Below, piece after piece: positions 29,801 to 39,142 of a stretch of 64,000 bases of DNA. The DNA comes from Pantoea sp. Lij88 (GTDB taxonomy: Bacteria > Pseudomonadota > Gammaproteobacteria > Enterobacterales > Enterobacteriaceae). How positions within the stretch are numbered: position 1 is the first letter of the stretch; each line of letters opens with the position of its first letter. Both the position numbers and the translations under genes were made by a program. Location of the stretch: assembly GCF_030062155.1 (NCBI RefSeq), contig NZ_CP118269.1, forward strand, positions 3,224,001 through 3,288,000. The letters are read 5' to 3'. Below the pieces are notes generated by a model, which saw nothing but the letters and a program-made list of their open reading frames with translations, made no database searches and was not told where the DNA came from.

Positions 29801-31405
29801 TCAGCTTACGGTAAAGCCCAGCATCATGCCGGTATCTTCATGCTCCAGCAGATGGCAGTGGGCCATGTAAGCGTGTTCGGCGGCGGCGACATAGTTGAAA
29901 CGCACCAGCACTTCACTGCGCCAGCCGTCGACATTCACCATATCCTTCCAGCCCTGCCGATGCGGGGCGGGCGGTTTACCGTTCTCGGAGAGAATACGGA
30001 ACTGGGTGCCGTGAATGTGGAACGGATGCAGCATGGCGTCGCCTTCCCCTGAAATCGTCCACTTCTCATAATCGCCCAGCTTCACCGCAAATGACGGCTT
30101 CGTCATATCAAAGGCCTGGCCGTTGATCCTGTTGCCGTTGCGGAAATCGTAATCCGCGGGCTTCGCCATGCCGTGCATGCTGTGATCCATCCCTTCCATG
30201 TTTTCCATCGGCGACATCGGCCCGGCAGCCGTTTTCTGCGGCGTCTGCGGCATCGAATGATGACCGCCTTTGCCCATCGCTTTCTCACCGTAACGCTGCA
30301 TTAATGCCTGCATTCCCAGCTGATCCAGCTGCGGGTCCATCATCAGCTGCAGCCAGCGTGTCGTCAGTCCGTCAGTGGAGGGCAGCGCGGGCAGCGTCGC
30401 CAGCTGATCCGGCAGCGTGGCGCTGGCCATCACCCGCAGCGGCAGGATCTGCACCAGCGGCAGCGGCTGGTCAAACGGCGGCAGCGTCATGCCCATCTGC
30501 TCCGTCGGCAGCGTCACCAGATCAAACGCCTTACCGTCCGAGGTATCGATCATCACCTCAAAACGCTCGCCCGGCAGGAGCGGCAGCGCGTCGAGCTTCA
30601 CCGGTTCAGCCAGCAGGCCACCATCGCTGGCAATGACATAAAGAGGACGTTTATCACTGGCCGCAACGTGTAGCGAACGGGCATTACAGCCGTTCAACAG
30701 ACGCAGACGCAGCCAGCCGCGCGGCACCGCATGCTGCGGATACTGCACGCCGTTAGTCAGCATCATGTCGCCAAACCAGCCTACCGCCGCGCGCATCACG
30801 TCGAGCTGATAATCGATACGGCTGCCATCTTTGGTCAGCTGCTTATCCTGGAAAATCAGCGGCACATCATCCACGCCCCACTGCGTGGGCAGTCGCAGCG
30901 TTCCGCTCTCTTTATCTTCCAGCAGGATCAGGCCCGCCAGCCCCTGCGCCACCTGATGCCCGGTCCTGCCGTGCAGATGCGGGTGATACCAGCAGGTCGC
31001 GGCGGGTTGATCGGGCGTGAAAGAGACCTGACGCGAACCGCCTGCCGCAATCACCGCCTGCGGGCCGCCATCTACGGCGCCAGGGATTTCCAGCCCATGC
31101 CAGTGCAGGGTGGTCGCTTCGCTGAGCCGGTTATGGATGTTCACCGTCACCGGTTTGCCACTCTGCATCTTCAGTACCGGCCCCAGCAGGCTGCCGTTAT
31201 ACCCCCAGGTCGGCACCGCTTTGCCGTTCCACTGCGTGGTGCCCTGCATCGCGGTAAGGCTGTAACTGCCCGTGGCATCGGGTTCCAGCAGTGACGGAAT
31301 CGGCAACAGCGGACGGGTAGCCGCCATCAGCGAACGGCTCCAGAGCGGCAGGGCTCCGGCTGCACTCAGTGCGGCGGTGAGTTTCAGGAAATGGCGACGT
31401 TGCAT
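29801..31405 (-). CDS. cueO: Multicopper oxidase CueO
   Basis: Periplasmic cuprous oxidase that protects against copper. 534 residues. The N-terminus [18 protein letters not shown] is a Tat signal (RRHFL). Copper ligand motifs are [33 protein letters not shown] and [13 protein letters not shown]. Between about 385 and 430 lies a Met/His-rich segment (GHHSMPQ and [12 protein letters not shown]), the counterpart of the E. coli insert that binds Cu(I). The start ATG 31405 has AAGGA eight bases upstream. A CueR-like dyad lies 43 bases upstream of the start. Confidence 0.95.
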   Translation of the reverse strand: MQRRHFLKLTAALSAAGALPLWSRSLMAATRPLLPIPSLLEPDATGSYSLTAMQGTTQWNGKAVPTWGYNGSLLGPVLKMQSGKPVTVNIHNRLSEATTLHWHGLEIPGAVDGGPQAVIAAGGSRQVSFTPDQPAATCWYHPHLHGRTGHQVAQGLAGLILLEDKESGTLRLPTQWGVDDVPLIFQDKQLTKDGSRIDYQLDVMRAAVGWFGDMMLTNGVQYPQHAVPRGWLRLRLLNGCNARSLHVAASDKRPLYVIASDGGLLAEPVKLDALPLLPGERFEVMIDTSDGKAFDLVTLPTEQMGMTLPPFDQPLPLVQILPLRVMASATLPDQLATLPALPSTDGLTTRWLQLMMDPQLDQLGMQALMQRYGEKAMGKGGHHSMPQTPQKTAAGPMSPMENMEGMDHSMHGMAKPADYDFRNGNRINGQAFDMTKPSFAVKLGDYEKWTISGEGDAMLHPFHIHGTQFRILSENGKPPAPHRQGWKDMVNVDGWRSEVLVRFNYVAAAEHAYMAHCHLLEHEDTGMMLGFTVS

Positions 31406-31447
31406 GGTGATCATCCTTGTGGCATAGGAGCGCACAGCCTAAACCCT

Positions 31448-31464
31448 GACCTTATGGGAAGGTC
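31448..31464 (-). promoter_or_regulatory. Candidate CueR (MerR-type) operator of cueO
   Basis: A perfect six-base dyad GACCTT-ATGGG-AAGGTC overlaps a TTGACC -35 hexamer on the minus strand, with a poor -10 (TAGGCT) 19 bases further on. A dyad inside an over-long 19-base spacer is the hallmark of MerR-family promoters, and cueO is a CueR target in E. coli. The half-site spacing differs somewhat from the E. coli copA site as I recall it. Confidence 0.6.
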
Positions 31465-31586
31465 AAGCCTTACCCGTGAGAATCTGACGAAAAAAGGCAC
31501 GACAGCGGCTCACAGCGCCAAATTAATCGAAAACCTGAGAGTAACTGTGCTAACGTCATGAGCAATATCCATTGAAGAGAACGACT

Positions 31587-31934
31587 ATGAAGCAAAGCAT
31601 CAGGATCCTGCTGTTAACGGGACTCCTTGGCTTCTCCTCCACCAGTTTTGCCCTGAGCGAATCCGAAGCGGAAGATCTGGCCGATCTTACGGCGGTTTTC
31701 GTTTATCTGAAAAATGATTGTGGCTATCAGGATTTACCGGACGCGCAGATTCGCAAAGCGCTGGTCTTTTTTGCTCAGCAGAACCGCTGGGATTTAAGCA
31801 ACTACAGCAACTACAACATGAAGGCGCTGGGTGAAGACAGCTATCGCGATCTCAGCGGCATCGCCATCACCAATGACAAAAAATGTAAGTCACTGGCCCG
31901 CGATTCGCTGAGCCTGCTGGCCTACGTCAGGTAA
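31587..31934 (+). CDS. yacC: YacC, PulS/OutS-like periplasmic protein
   Basis: 115-residue exported protein related to the pilotins PulS/OutS; its own function is unknown. It has a signal peptide (MKQSIRILLLTGLLGFSSTSFA) followed by the conserved LSESEAEDLADLTAVFVYLKNDCGYQ and ALVFFAQQNRWDLSNY, then DSLSLLAYVR at the end. Two cysteines (NDCGY and KKCKSL) may form the disulfide seen in pilotin-like folds. ATG 31587 gives the E. coli length; a TTG 15 bases earlier is less likely. It lies between cueO and speE, as in E. coli. Confidence 0.92.
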   Translation: MKQSIRILLLTGLLGFSSTSFALSESEAEDLADLTAVFVYLKNDCGYQDLPDAQIRKALVFFAQQNRWDLSNYSNYNMKALGEDSYRDLSGIAITNDKKCKSLARDSLSLLAYVR

Positions 31935-32036
31935 CCGCTCTGCCCTCTGCAGCCGGACATTGACCGTGCAACGACGGTCAGTGTTAGCTATCATGTGCCG
32001 CCCATCTTCATGGCGATGTCATCAGAGGAGAGCACC

Positions 32037-32900
32037 ATGGCCCACAATGAAACGTGGTATGAAACCCTTCATGCCGGTTTTGGCCAGTATTTCACGGTAG
32101 ACAAAGAGCTGTACCGTGAGAAGACTGCGCATCAGGATTTAATCATTTTCGAAAATGCCGCGATGGGCCGCGTGATGGCGCTGGACGGCGTCGTGCAGAC
32201 CACCGAACGCGACGAATTTATCTATCATGAAATGATGACCCACGTTCCGCTGCTGGCACACGGCGCGGCGAAGAGCGTCCTGATCATCGGCGGCGGCGAC
32301 GGTGCCATGCTGCGTGAAGTGTCACGTCATCCGGAAATCGAAAAGATTACCATGGTAGAGATCGATGCTGGCGTGGTCACCTTTTGTCGCCAGTATCTGC
32401 CGAACCACAGCGCAGGCGCCTATGATGATCCGCGCTTTACGCTGGTGATTGATGACGGCGTTAACTTCGTCAATCAGACCCAGCAAAAATTCGATGTCAT
32501 CATCTCTGACTGCACCGATCCGATCGGTCCGGGCGAGAGTCTGTTTACCTCCGAATTTTATGCCGGTTGCAAAGCGGCCCTTAATGAAAATGGCATCTTC
32601 GTGGCGCAGAATGGCGTCTGCTTCCTGCAGCAGGATGAGGCCGTCAACAGCCATCGCAAGCTGAGCCACTACTTTGGCGATGTGAGTTTCTATCAGGCGG
32701 CGATTCCGACCTACTACGGCGGCATCATGACTTTTGCCTGGGCAAGTGATAATCCGGCGCTGCGCCAGCTTGATGCTGCCACGCTGCAGGCACGTTTCGA
32801 GGCCGCTGGCCTGACCTGCCGCTACTACACACCAGCGATCCATACCGGCAGCTTTGCCCTGCCACAATATCTGTTAAATGCGTTATCGGCCGCGTGCTGA
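32037..32900 (+). CDS. speE: Spermidine synthase
   Basis: Transfers the aminopropyl group of decarboxylated S-adenosylmethionine (made by SpeD) to putrescine, giving spermidine and methylthioadenosine (recycled by MtnN). 287 residues. Binding-site segments are [42 protein letters not shown] and the catalytic [16 protein letters not shown] 32037 has GAGGAG upstream; the in-frame ATGs before it are not conserved. speD starts 28 bases after its stop. Confidence 0.97.
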   Translation: MAHNETWYETLHAGFGQYFTVDKELYREKTAHQDLIIFENAAMGRVMALDGVVQTTERDEFIYHEMMTHVPLLAHGAAKSVLIIGGGDGAMLREVSRHPEIEKITMVEIDAGVVTFCRQYLPNHSAGAYDDPRFTLVIDDGVNFVNQTQQKFDVIISDCTDPIGPGESLFTSEFYAGCKAALNENGIFVAQNGVCFLQQDEAVNSHRKLSHYFGDVSFYQAAIPTYYGGIMTFAWASDNPALRQLDAATLQARFEAAGLTCRYYTPAIHTGSFALPQYLLNALSAAC

Positions 32901-32928
32901 TCGTGCATTTTTAAGGGGGTGAACAAAA

Positions 32929-33738
32929 TTGCAAAAGCTAAAACTACATGGCTTCAATAACCTGACGAAAAGCCTGAGTTTTTGTATTTACGATATCTGT
33001 TATGCGAATACTGAAGCTGAACGCGATGGTTACATCGCCTACATTGATGAACAATATAACGCTAACCGTCTGACGGAAATCCTGACGGAGACCTGCTCAA
33101 TCATCGGCGCTAACGTGCTCAATATTGCGCGCCAGGATTATGAACCGCAGGGAGCCAGCGTCACGATTCTGGTCAGCGAAGAGCCTATCGATCCCAAAGA
33201 TATCGATAACTCCGAACATCCTGGCCCGCTGCCTAACTCGGTGGTGGCGCATCTCGATAAAAGCCATATCTGCGTGCATACCTATCCGGAAAGCCACCCG
33301 GAAGGCGGACTCTGCACGTTCCGCGCCGATATCGAAGTCTCCACCTGTGGTGTGATCTCACCGCTTAAAGCGCTGAACTACCTGATCCACCAGCTGGAGT
33401 CTGACATTGTCACCGTCGATTACCGGGTGCGCGGTTTTACCCGCGACGTGAAAGGGATGAAGCACTTTATCGATCACGAGATCAATTCGATTCAGAACTT
33501 CATGTCTGACGATATGAAAGCGATGTATGACATGGTGGATGTGAATGTTTATCAGGAAAACATCTTCCATACCAAGATGTTGCTGAAAGAGTTCGACCTT
33601 AAACACTACCTGTTTAACACCCGCCCGGAAGATCTGAGCCCGCAGGAGCACAAGCGTATTACTGACCTGCTGTGGAAAGAGATGCGTGAGATCTACTACG
33701 GCAGAAATATTCCCTCAGTGGGCCTGAAGACCCTCTGA
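32929..33738 (+). CDS. speD: S-adenosylmethionine decarboxylase proenzyme
   Basis: Pyruvoyl enzyme providing decarboxylated SAM to SpeE. 269 residues (264 in E. coli). Self-cleavage is expected between K111 and S112 ([19 protein letters not shown]), giving alpha and beta chains. The start is a TTG at 32929 preceded by AAGGGGGTG, giving the family N-terminus (M)[19 protein letters not shown]. coli speD also uses TTG. The C-terminus is a few residues longer than in E. coli (ending SVGLKTL). Confidence 0.97.
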   Translation: MQKLKLHGFNNLTKSLSFCIYDICYANTEAERDGYIAYIDEQYNANRLTEILTETCSIIGANVLNIARQDYEPQGASVTILVSEEPIDPKDIDNSEHPGPLPNSVVAHLDKSHICVHTYPESHPEGGLCTFRADIEVSTCGVISPLKALNYLIHQLESDIVTVDYRVRGFTRDVKGMKHFIDHEINSIQNFMSDDMKAMYDMVDVNVYQENIFHTKMLLKEFDLKHYLFNTRPEDLSPQEHKRITDLLWKEMREIYYGRNIPSVGLKTL

Positions 33739-33746
33739 GTATCAGG

Positions 33747-33769
33747 CGCGCAGCGTTAAAGCCTGCGCG
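33747..33769 (+). terminator. Probable terminator hairpin after speED
   Basis: Perfect seven-base stem CGCGCAG/CTGCGCG around a nine-base loop, nine bases after the speD stop. The tail TCTCATCCCCTTG is not T-rich, so efficiency is uncertain. It marks the boundary between the conserved backbone and the catabolic cluster. Confidence 0.5.
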
Positions 33770-33830
33770 TCTCATCCCCTTGTTTCCCCCCGCCGGTTTT
33801 ACACTGTGCTGAAAAGAGGGCGCGTTCTGT

Positions 33831-34595
33831 TCAGGCGGAAGTCAGCGCAAGCGTAATGCCACGCTCGCGCAGCGTGCGGCAGACATCTTCATTTAACCGA
33901 CTGTCGGTGACTATATCGGTCAGATCATCCACCGGTGAGGCGCAGAACAGCGACCAGGAACCATATTTGCTGCTGTCCGCCAGCAACACCCGACGTGCGG
34001 CATTGGCCAGCAAATCGTGTTTCAGCCCGGCTTTCTCCTCGGTCGGCGTGGTAATACCGCGCTCAAGGCTCCAGGAGTTACAGCTGACAAACGCGATATC
34101 GGGATTGATGCTGCGCAGCAACCGGCGTCCATGTTCGCCCACACAGGACTGACTGGAGTCGTCGATCCGGCCGCCAATAATTGTCACTTCAATCTGCTTA
34201 AATTCAGACAGAAACAGCGCAATGTGCAGGTCGGCGGTAATCACACGCAGCGGCAGATGGGTGAGCTGACGCGCCAGCTCCAGCATGGTGGTGCCTGCAT
34301 CCAGCACCACCGCATCTCCCGACCGGACAAAGCTGGCGGCGCATTCCGCGATCGCCTGCTTCTCGGCCAGGTTACGCTGCATTTTCTCCAGTGTGGTTGG
34401 CTGGGCAGGAATAAAACGATTCAGGGTAACGCCGCCATGACTGCGGCTGATCACGCCCTCTTTATCCAGCTTAATTAAATCACGTCGAATCGTGGCGGGT
34501 GAGGCGGAAATCGCACTGACCAGTTGCTCAACAGTCACCAGATTATGGCTTTTCAGGTAATCCATAATCTGGTCAAGACGGCTCTGTCCCTTCAT
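33831..34595 (-). CDS. DeoR-family transcriptional regulator
   Basis: 254 residues with an N-terminal winged helix-turn-helix ([28 protein letters not shown], about 20-47) and a C-terminal DeoR sensor domain ([16 protein letters not shown] near 95-110, sugar-phosphate-isomerase-like). Such regulators usually sense a phosphorylated sugar intermediate. It is last of three genes read in the same direction: dtnK-like, pdxA2-like, regulator, and starts seven bases after the pdxA2 stop. It probably controls this cluster, possibly through the palindrome at 36871-36894 (inference). Confidence 0.88.
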   Translation of the reverse strand: MKGQSRLDQIMDYLKSHNLVTVEQLVSAISASPATIRRDLIKLDKEGVISRSHGGVTLNRFIPAQPTTLEKMQRNLAEKQAIAECAASFVRSGDAVVLDAGTTMLELARQLTHLPLRVITADLHIALFLSEFKQIEVTIIGGRIDDSSQSCVGEHGRRLLRSINPDIAFVSCNSWSLERGITTPTEEKAGLKHDLLANAARRVLLADSSKYGSWSLFCASPVDDLTDIVTDSRLNEDVCRTLRERGITLALTSA

Positions 34596-34601
34596 ATTTC
34601 C

Positions 34602-35582
34602 CTATGCGAGCTGCATCGCGAGTTTAATAGAGATCGCCATGCTGTCAGACTTCGCTTTACCTGTCCAGGCGATATCAAATGCCGTGCCGTGGTCAGCCGA
34701 GGTGCGGATAAATGGCAGGCCTGCGGTGATGTTCACCCCATCATAGAAGCCCAGCAGTTTAAGCGGGATGTGCCCCTGATCGTGGTACATCGCCACCACC
34801 ATGTCATAGCGTCCATCCTGGCACTGCAGGAACACCGTGTCCGGCGGGCAAGGCCCGGAGACATCAATCCCCTGCGCTTTCATCGCCTCAATCGCCGGGG
34901 CAACGGTGGTGATCTCCTCATCGCCAAACAGCCCGTTCTCACCGGCATGCGGATTGACGCCCGCCACGGCAATACGCGGGGCGCGGTAACCCACACGACG
35001 CAGGAAGGTGTCCGCCATACCAATCACGGTTTTGATGCGTGTCTGATTCAGCGTGTCGAGGAACTTACGCAGCGCAATATGCGTCGTGACATGAATGACT
35101 TTCAGCTTATCGGTGTAGAGCACCATGGCGTAATCTTTGGTGTCGGTAAGGTGCGCCAGCAGTTCGGTGTGACCCGGATAGAGATGGCCCGCCGCATGCA
35201 TCGCCTCTTTGTTCAGCGGCGCGGTAGCAATAGCATGTACCTCGCCCGCCAGCGCCAGTCCGGTGGCACGCTTCACGCAGCGCCACGCCAGATCTCCTGC
35301 CTCTTTCTGCACGACGCCAGGTTTCAGCGCATCGGGATCGGCCAGCGGCTCATCAATGACGTTGATGATGCCCGGCGCAAACCGCGCATCCTGTACCCGG
35401 TCCAGCACCCGCAGCTCGGCCTGTGGCGTAATGTTCATCGCCATAATGCGGCGCAGTGTACTGGCACAGCCAATCACCACGGCAGGAATGCCATTCAGCT
35501 CACCTTCAGAGAGTGATTTGATGATGATTTCCGGGCTGATTCCCGCCGGATCGCCCATGGTGATCGCAATAATTTTACTCAC
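34602..35582 (-). CDS. pdxA2: PdxA2-type 4-phosphate dehydrogenase
   Basis: 326 residues of the PdxA family. Next to a DUF1537 kinase this subgroup (PdxA2) oxidises D-threonate or D-erythronate 4-phosphate, which decarboxylates to dihydroxyacetone phosphate; it is not the vitamin B6 enzyme. Conserved parts are ITMGDPAGISPEI, the metal-site histidine in YPGHTELLAHLT, AVAGVNPHAGENGLFG and MYHDQGHIPLKLLG. The start is GTG 35582 with AGGAG seven bases upstream, overlapping the end of the kinase gene by eight bases. Substrate stereochemistry cannot be read from sequence. Confidence 0.88.
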   Translation of the reverse strand: MSKIIAITMGDPAGISPEIIIKSLSEGELNGIPAVVIGCASTLRRIMAMNITPQAELRVLDRVQDARFAPGIINVIDEPLADPDALKPGVVQKEAGDLAWRCVKRATGLALAGEVHAIATAPLNKEAMHAAGHLYPGHTELLAHLTDTKDYAMVLYTDKLKVIHVTTHIALRKFLDTLNQTRIKTVIGMADTFLRRVGYRAPRIAVAGVNPHAGENGLFGDEEITTVAPAIEAMKAQGIDVSGPCPPDTVFLQCQDGRYDMVVAMYHDQGHIPLKLLGFYDGVNITAGLPFIRTSADHGTAFDIAWTGKAKSDSMAISIKLAMQLA

Positions 35583-36834
35583 TCGACTTCTCCTCAATAA
35601 AACCAATGGCTGCTACCAGGGTATTTTCATCACCAAAGCCACCCGCTTTGGTCATCACCGGCAGAGTAAATTCACTGTTAAGCAGAACCCCGTGCGGCAC
35701 ACAGCCCGCCACCAGACCCTGAATTTTAAAACCGCTGGCCCCGAGTGCCTGCGCGACGGCAATCGCCACGTCGCCTCCCGACAGATAGAGCGCATGCGGC
35801 AGCTGCGCCCGGCACAGGCTGAAGGCCATTTCGCCCAGCAGCTGACAGATCGCCTCGCCCAGCTGCTGGCGCGTCACGCTGTATTGCTGGCAGAGATTTT
35901 CGATCTCGTGTCGCTGGAATGCATGCTGGCAGGTGCGGATCACCGTGTGGCGACCGGCACGCAGTGCGGTGGTCGCCTGTTCGATCCAGCGACTCCGGTC
36001 GGGCCAGGCGGGCTGCTGAAACAGCTGACGGATATCGACATCCACTATCTCAACGGCGCGGTAATGACGCAGCGCGGCGATCTGCTGCTCTGCCTGATGG
36101 CTCATCGATCCCACCACCGCCAGCACAGGCCGCGCGGGGTAAACGGAGAGTGCAGCACCCAGCGCATCGCTTAACCCGGCAGCGCCCACCAGCAGGGGCG
36201 TCTCGCTCAGACGCGACGCAGCCGCGATCAGTCGTGCCAGGTCGTCTTCCGTTTCAGCATCCACCGCCACCACGCCCTGCGCCGCCGCTAATACCGCATC
36301 AAGCCGATCGCTGCGCAGCGTCGCGAGATCGATCTCCGTGCCGTCGATCTGCATCTGATCGAGGATGCGGGCACTGCGGATCGGGGTTTTGGGATCGCTG
36401 GCAAATTCGGTGTCCGTCAGTAAGCGCTGATCGACCCACACCTTGCCGTCACGTGTGGTGCGGCCCAGCCGCGGTACGGCCGGTGCCACCAGCGCCATTT
36501 TTTTGCCGCTGGCGCGAAGCGCAGCCACCGTTTCAGCGCCGACGTTGCCGCGCAGCGTGGAGTCGATCTTTTTAAACAGCCAGCCCTGCTGAAGCTGTTC
36601 CGCATAGTGCTGCACCACCTGAGTGACGCGCTCTGCGGCCAGGCTGGCGCTGACGGCCCGGCTGTCGGTGCTGATCACCAGCACATCCGCGGCTTCGTCT
36701 GGCAGTGATGCTCCGGTGCCGAACAGCACATGTACACGGGCGCCAGCCTGTGCCAGTCCGCTACCTGCATCGTTGGCACCGGTAAAGTCATCGGCGATGA
36801 CCAGCACCGGGGTTTTCCATATTGATGAGCCCAT
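35575..36834 (-). CDS. dtnK: Four-carbon acid sugar kinase (DUF1537; DtnK-like)
   Basis: 419 residues of the DUF1537 kinase family, which phosphorylates four-carbon acid sugars such as D-threonate and D-erythronate at C4. The N-terminal domain begins with the signature LVIADDFTGANDAGSGLA and has FKKIDSTLRGNVG; the C-terminal nucleotide-binding domain contains LYLSGGDVAIAVAQALG and GLVAGCVPHG. The start ATG 36834 has AGGAG five bases upstream. It is first in the leftward operon with pdxA2 and the DeoR gene; its product should feed PdxA2 to give DHAP. Confidence 0.88.
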   Translation of the reverse strand: MGSSIWKTPVLVIADDFTGANDAGSGLAQAGARVHVLFGTGASLPDEAADVLVISTDSRAVSASLAAERVTQVVQHYAEQLQQGWLFKKIDSTLRGNVGAETVAALRASGKKMALVAPAVPRLGRTTRDGKVWVDQRLLTDTEFASDPKTPIRSARILDQMQIDGTEIDLATLRSDRLDAVLAAAQGVVAVDAETEDDLARLIAAASRLSETPLLVGAAGLSDALGAALSVYPARPVLAVVGSMSHQAEQQIAALRHYRAVEIVDVDIRQLFQQPAWPDRSRWIEQATTALRAGRHTVIRTCQHAFQRHEIENLCQQYSVTRQQLGEAICQLLGEMAFSLCRAQLPHALYLSGGDVAIAVAQALGASGFKIQGLVAGCVPHGVLLNSEFTLPVMTKAGGFGDENTLVAAIGFIEEKSSE

Positions 36835-36870
36835 CCTCACTCCTGTCAGGCTATTGCCGCTGCATTTGAT

Positions 36871-36894
36871 TATATTCAATCATGATTGATTATA
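36871..36894. promoter_or_regulatory. 24-bp near-perfect palindrome between divergent operons
   Basis: The core CAATCATGATTG is a perfect 12-bp palindrome. Extended arms bring the dyad to 24 bp with a single mismatched pair. It lies 37 bases upstream of dtnK and about 130 bases upstream of the alcohol dehydrogenase gene, so it is placed to control either or both arms of the cluster. Confidence 0.7.
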
Positions 36895-36910
36895 TGTGAG
36901 CAAGTTCAAA
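36895..36910. promoter_or_regulatory. Candidate CRP site
   Basis: TGTGA-GCAAGT-TCAAA matches nine of the ten conserved CRP half-site positions (TGTGA N6 TCACA). It abuts the palindrome in the divergent catabolic promoter region, where catabolite control would be expected. Confidence 0.5.
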
Positions 36911-37021
36911 TTAATCGAAATCGATATGCCTTATAAAACTAGCCACAGAGAGTGACTGACTTCGCATTGCGCTGAGCAAAATTAATCATTTACTCAGACA
37001 TGACAGAAATAAGGGTATGAA

Positions 37022-38170
37022 ATGAACATTAACAGCACGGTGATCAGCGGATATCAGGCGTTAAACGACATGCGCTATCTGCTGGAGGGAGTATCCACGG
37101 CGGTGGTGGTTACGGACCGGAACATTGAGGCGATTCCGGCGGTACAGGCGCTGATGGGTCAGCTGCGGGATCGGATTCCGCGCATCAGCCTGGTAAACAG
37201 CGTTCCCCCTGAGCCCAGCCAGCATGACGTAGCCGCGATTATCTCAGCGCTCTCCCAGGGCCAGGCCGACATGGTGATTGGCATCGGCGGTGGCAGCGTG
37301 CTGGATGTAGCGAAGCTGCTGTCAGTGCTGTGCATGGATGGAGCACCGACGCTGGACGCACTGCTGGCTGGCGAAAAACCGGCGCGCCGCACCCGCTCAA
37401 TGTTAATTCCCACCACTGCCGGCACCGGCTCGGAAGCGACGCCGAATGCGATTCTGGCGATCCCGGAGAAAGAGACCAAAGTCGGCATTATTTCACCGGT
37501 GATGCTGCCCGATGTGGTGGCGCTGGTGCCGGAACTCACCACCAGCATGCCGCCACACATCGCCTCCTCGACCGGTATTGATGCGCTTTGCCATCTGATT
37601 GAGTGCTTCACCGCCAACGTGGCCAATCCGGTCAGCGACAACTATGCGCTGATTGGGATGAAGAAGCTGTTCGCTAATCTCGAAACCACCCTGCGCGAAC
37701 CCGGGAATTTGCAGGCGCGGCTGGAGATGCTCTGGGCCTCTTACTATGGCGGCGCGTCTATTGCTCACGCGGGTACGCATCTGGTGCATGCCCTCTCATA
37801 TCCACTCGGTGGCAAATATCACCTGCCACACGGCGTCGCCAACGCCATTCTGCTGGCCCCCTGCATGCGCTTTGTCCGTCCGGCCGCCGTGAGCAAATTT
37901 GCTCAGGCCTATGACCTGCTGCCCGATGCCGACCTTCGTCTGAACGATGACGAGAAATCACACGCGCTGGTTGACTACTTCACCGCGCTGGTGGCACGAC
38001 TGCAACTGCCTGCCAGCCTGGAAGCGCTGGGCATCGGCCCGAATCAGCTTCCCGGGTTAGTAGAAGCCGCACTCGACGTTCAGCGTCTGATGAAAAACGT
38101 GCCGATGGCGGTCACCGCCGACGATGTGCGCGCCGTCTACCTGACGCTGTTCCCTTCCTGCCAGGCGTAA
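37022..38170 (+). CDS. Iron-containing alcohol dehydrogenase
   Basis: 382 residues of the group III (Fe-dependent) alcohol dehydrogenase family. The NAD-binding segment is GIGGGSVLDVAKLLSVL, followed by TTAGTGSEATPNAIL. Metal ligands are expected at D and H of TGIDALCHLIECF and at the histidines of HALSYPLGGKYHLPHGVANA. It heads the rightward operon of the catabolic cluster (ATG 37022, AAGG upstream). It probably interconverts an aldehyde or keto-acid and an alcohol in the pathway; the substrate is not known. Confidence 0.9.
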   Translation: MNINSTVISGYQALNDMRYLLEGVSTAVVVTDRNIEAIPAVQALMGQLRDRIPRISLVNSVPPEPSQHDVAAIISALSQGQADMVIGIGGGSVLDVAKLLSVLCMDGAPTLDALLAGEKPARRTRSMLIPTTAGTGSEATPNAILAIPEKETKVGIISPVMLPDVVALVPELTTSMPPHIASSTGIDALCHLIECFTANVANPVSDNYALIGMKKLFANLETTLREPGNLQARLEMLWASYYGGASIAHAGTHLVHALSYPLGGKYHLPHGVANAILLAPCMRFVRPAAVSKFAQAYDLLPDADLRLNDDEKSHALVDYFTALVARLQLPASLEALGIGPNQLPGLVEAALDVQRLMKNVPMAVTADDVRAVYLTLFPSCQA

Positions 38171-38181
38171 TGAGGATTGTC

Positions 38182-39066
38182 ATGAATAAGAAAATAAACG
38201 GCGTACTGACCGCCATCGTCACCCCCTTTGACCGTGAAGGTGCCTTTGATCCGGTGAGGCAACGTGAGCAGGTCAGACGCCAGATCAATGCCGGAAACGG
38301 CATCTTCTGTGGCGGCACCAACGGCGAATTTTTTGTGCTGAACGAGCAGGAGAAGATCGCGGTCACCACCACCTGCGTCGATGAGGTCAACGGCCAGGCA
38401 CCGGTAGTGGCACATATCGGGGAGATCTCGACCCGTGAAACGATCCGGCTCGGCAAACAAATTGCCCGCCTTGGCGTGGATGCCGTCTCAGCGATCACGC
38501 CGTGGTTCGTTCCGCTGAAGCAGCAGGAGCTGATCGACCACTATCAGCGCGTGGCCGACGCGCTGTCGGTGCCGCTGTTCCTCTACAACATTCCGGCGCG
38601 CACCGGCAATACGCTGCAGCCAGAGACTGTCCGTACGCTGGCTGCGCACCCGAACATCATCGGCATCAAAGATTCAGCGGGCAGCTATGAAAGTCTGAGC
38701 GGTTTTCTGCAGGCCACCGCCGACTGTGAGGGCTTTGATGTGCTCAACGGCCCGGATTCACTGATTCATCAGGGATTCGTTGATGGCTGCCCCGCCTCTA
38801 TTTCCGGGCTGGCAAACGTGGCACCCGCGGCGATTAACGCCATCTGGGCACGCTTCAGTGCCGGCGATATTGCCGGTTCGCATCAGGCTCAGGAGAACGT
38901 CACCGGCCTGCGTACCGCGCTGTACAGCATCGGCTTCTCACCGGCCGCCGTAAAAAAAGCGGTCAGCCTGCAGGGCTTTGAGGTGGGTGAAAGCCGCTAT
39001 GCCGTGCAGTTCAGCGCTGAAGAGCAGCAGCAGATCCGACAAATCGTGAACCACTATCTGCAATAA
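38182..39066 (+). CDS. DHDPS/N-acetylneuraminate lyase family protein
   Basis: 294-residue class I aldolase or dehydratase that forms a Schiff base with pyruvate or a 2-keto acid. The lysine is K163 (GIKDSAGSYE), the catalytic tyrosine Y135 in YNIPARTGN, and the carboxylate-binding loop GGTNGEFFVLN. The R140 after IPA is of the DHDPS type rather than the NanA type, which argues against sialic acid cleavage. The true lysine-pathway dapA is expected elsewhere; here the enzyme probably cleaves or dehydrates a 2-keto-3-deoxy sugar acid. ATG 38182 follows GAGGA; a start 12 bases earlier overlaps the dehydrogenase stop. Confidence 0.88.
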   Translation: MNKKINGVLTAIVTPFDREGAFDPVRQREQVRRQINAGNGIFCGGTNGEFFVLNEQEKIAVTTTCVDEVNGQAPVVAHIGEISTRETIRLGKQIARLGVDAVSAITPWFVPLKQQELIDHYQRVADALSVPLFLYNIPARTGNTLQPETVRTLAAHPNIIGIKDSAGSYESLSGFLQATADCEGFDVLNGPDSLIHQGFVDGCPASISGLANVAPAAINAIWARFSAGDIAGSHQAQENVTGLRTALYSIGFSPAAVKKAVSLQGFEVGESRYAVQFSAEEQQQIRQIVNHYLQ

Positions 39067-39142
39067 CGTCCATCGCCTTTGCACCCTACCGGTCAGATGA
39101 GAACGAACCTGATGGTCGCCATCTGCCAGAACAATCGAGGTC

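Noticed and set aside
34602..35582. pdxA of vitamin B6 synthesis
   Set aside because: It is coupled to a DUF1537 kinase and a DeoR regulator, the context of PdxA2; true pdxA normally sits in the surA-ksgA cluster.
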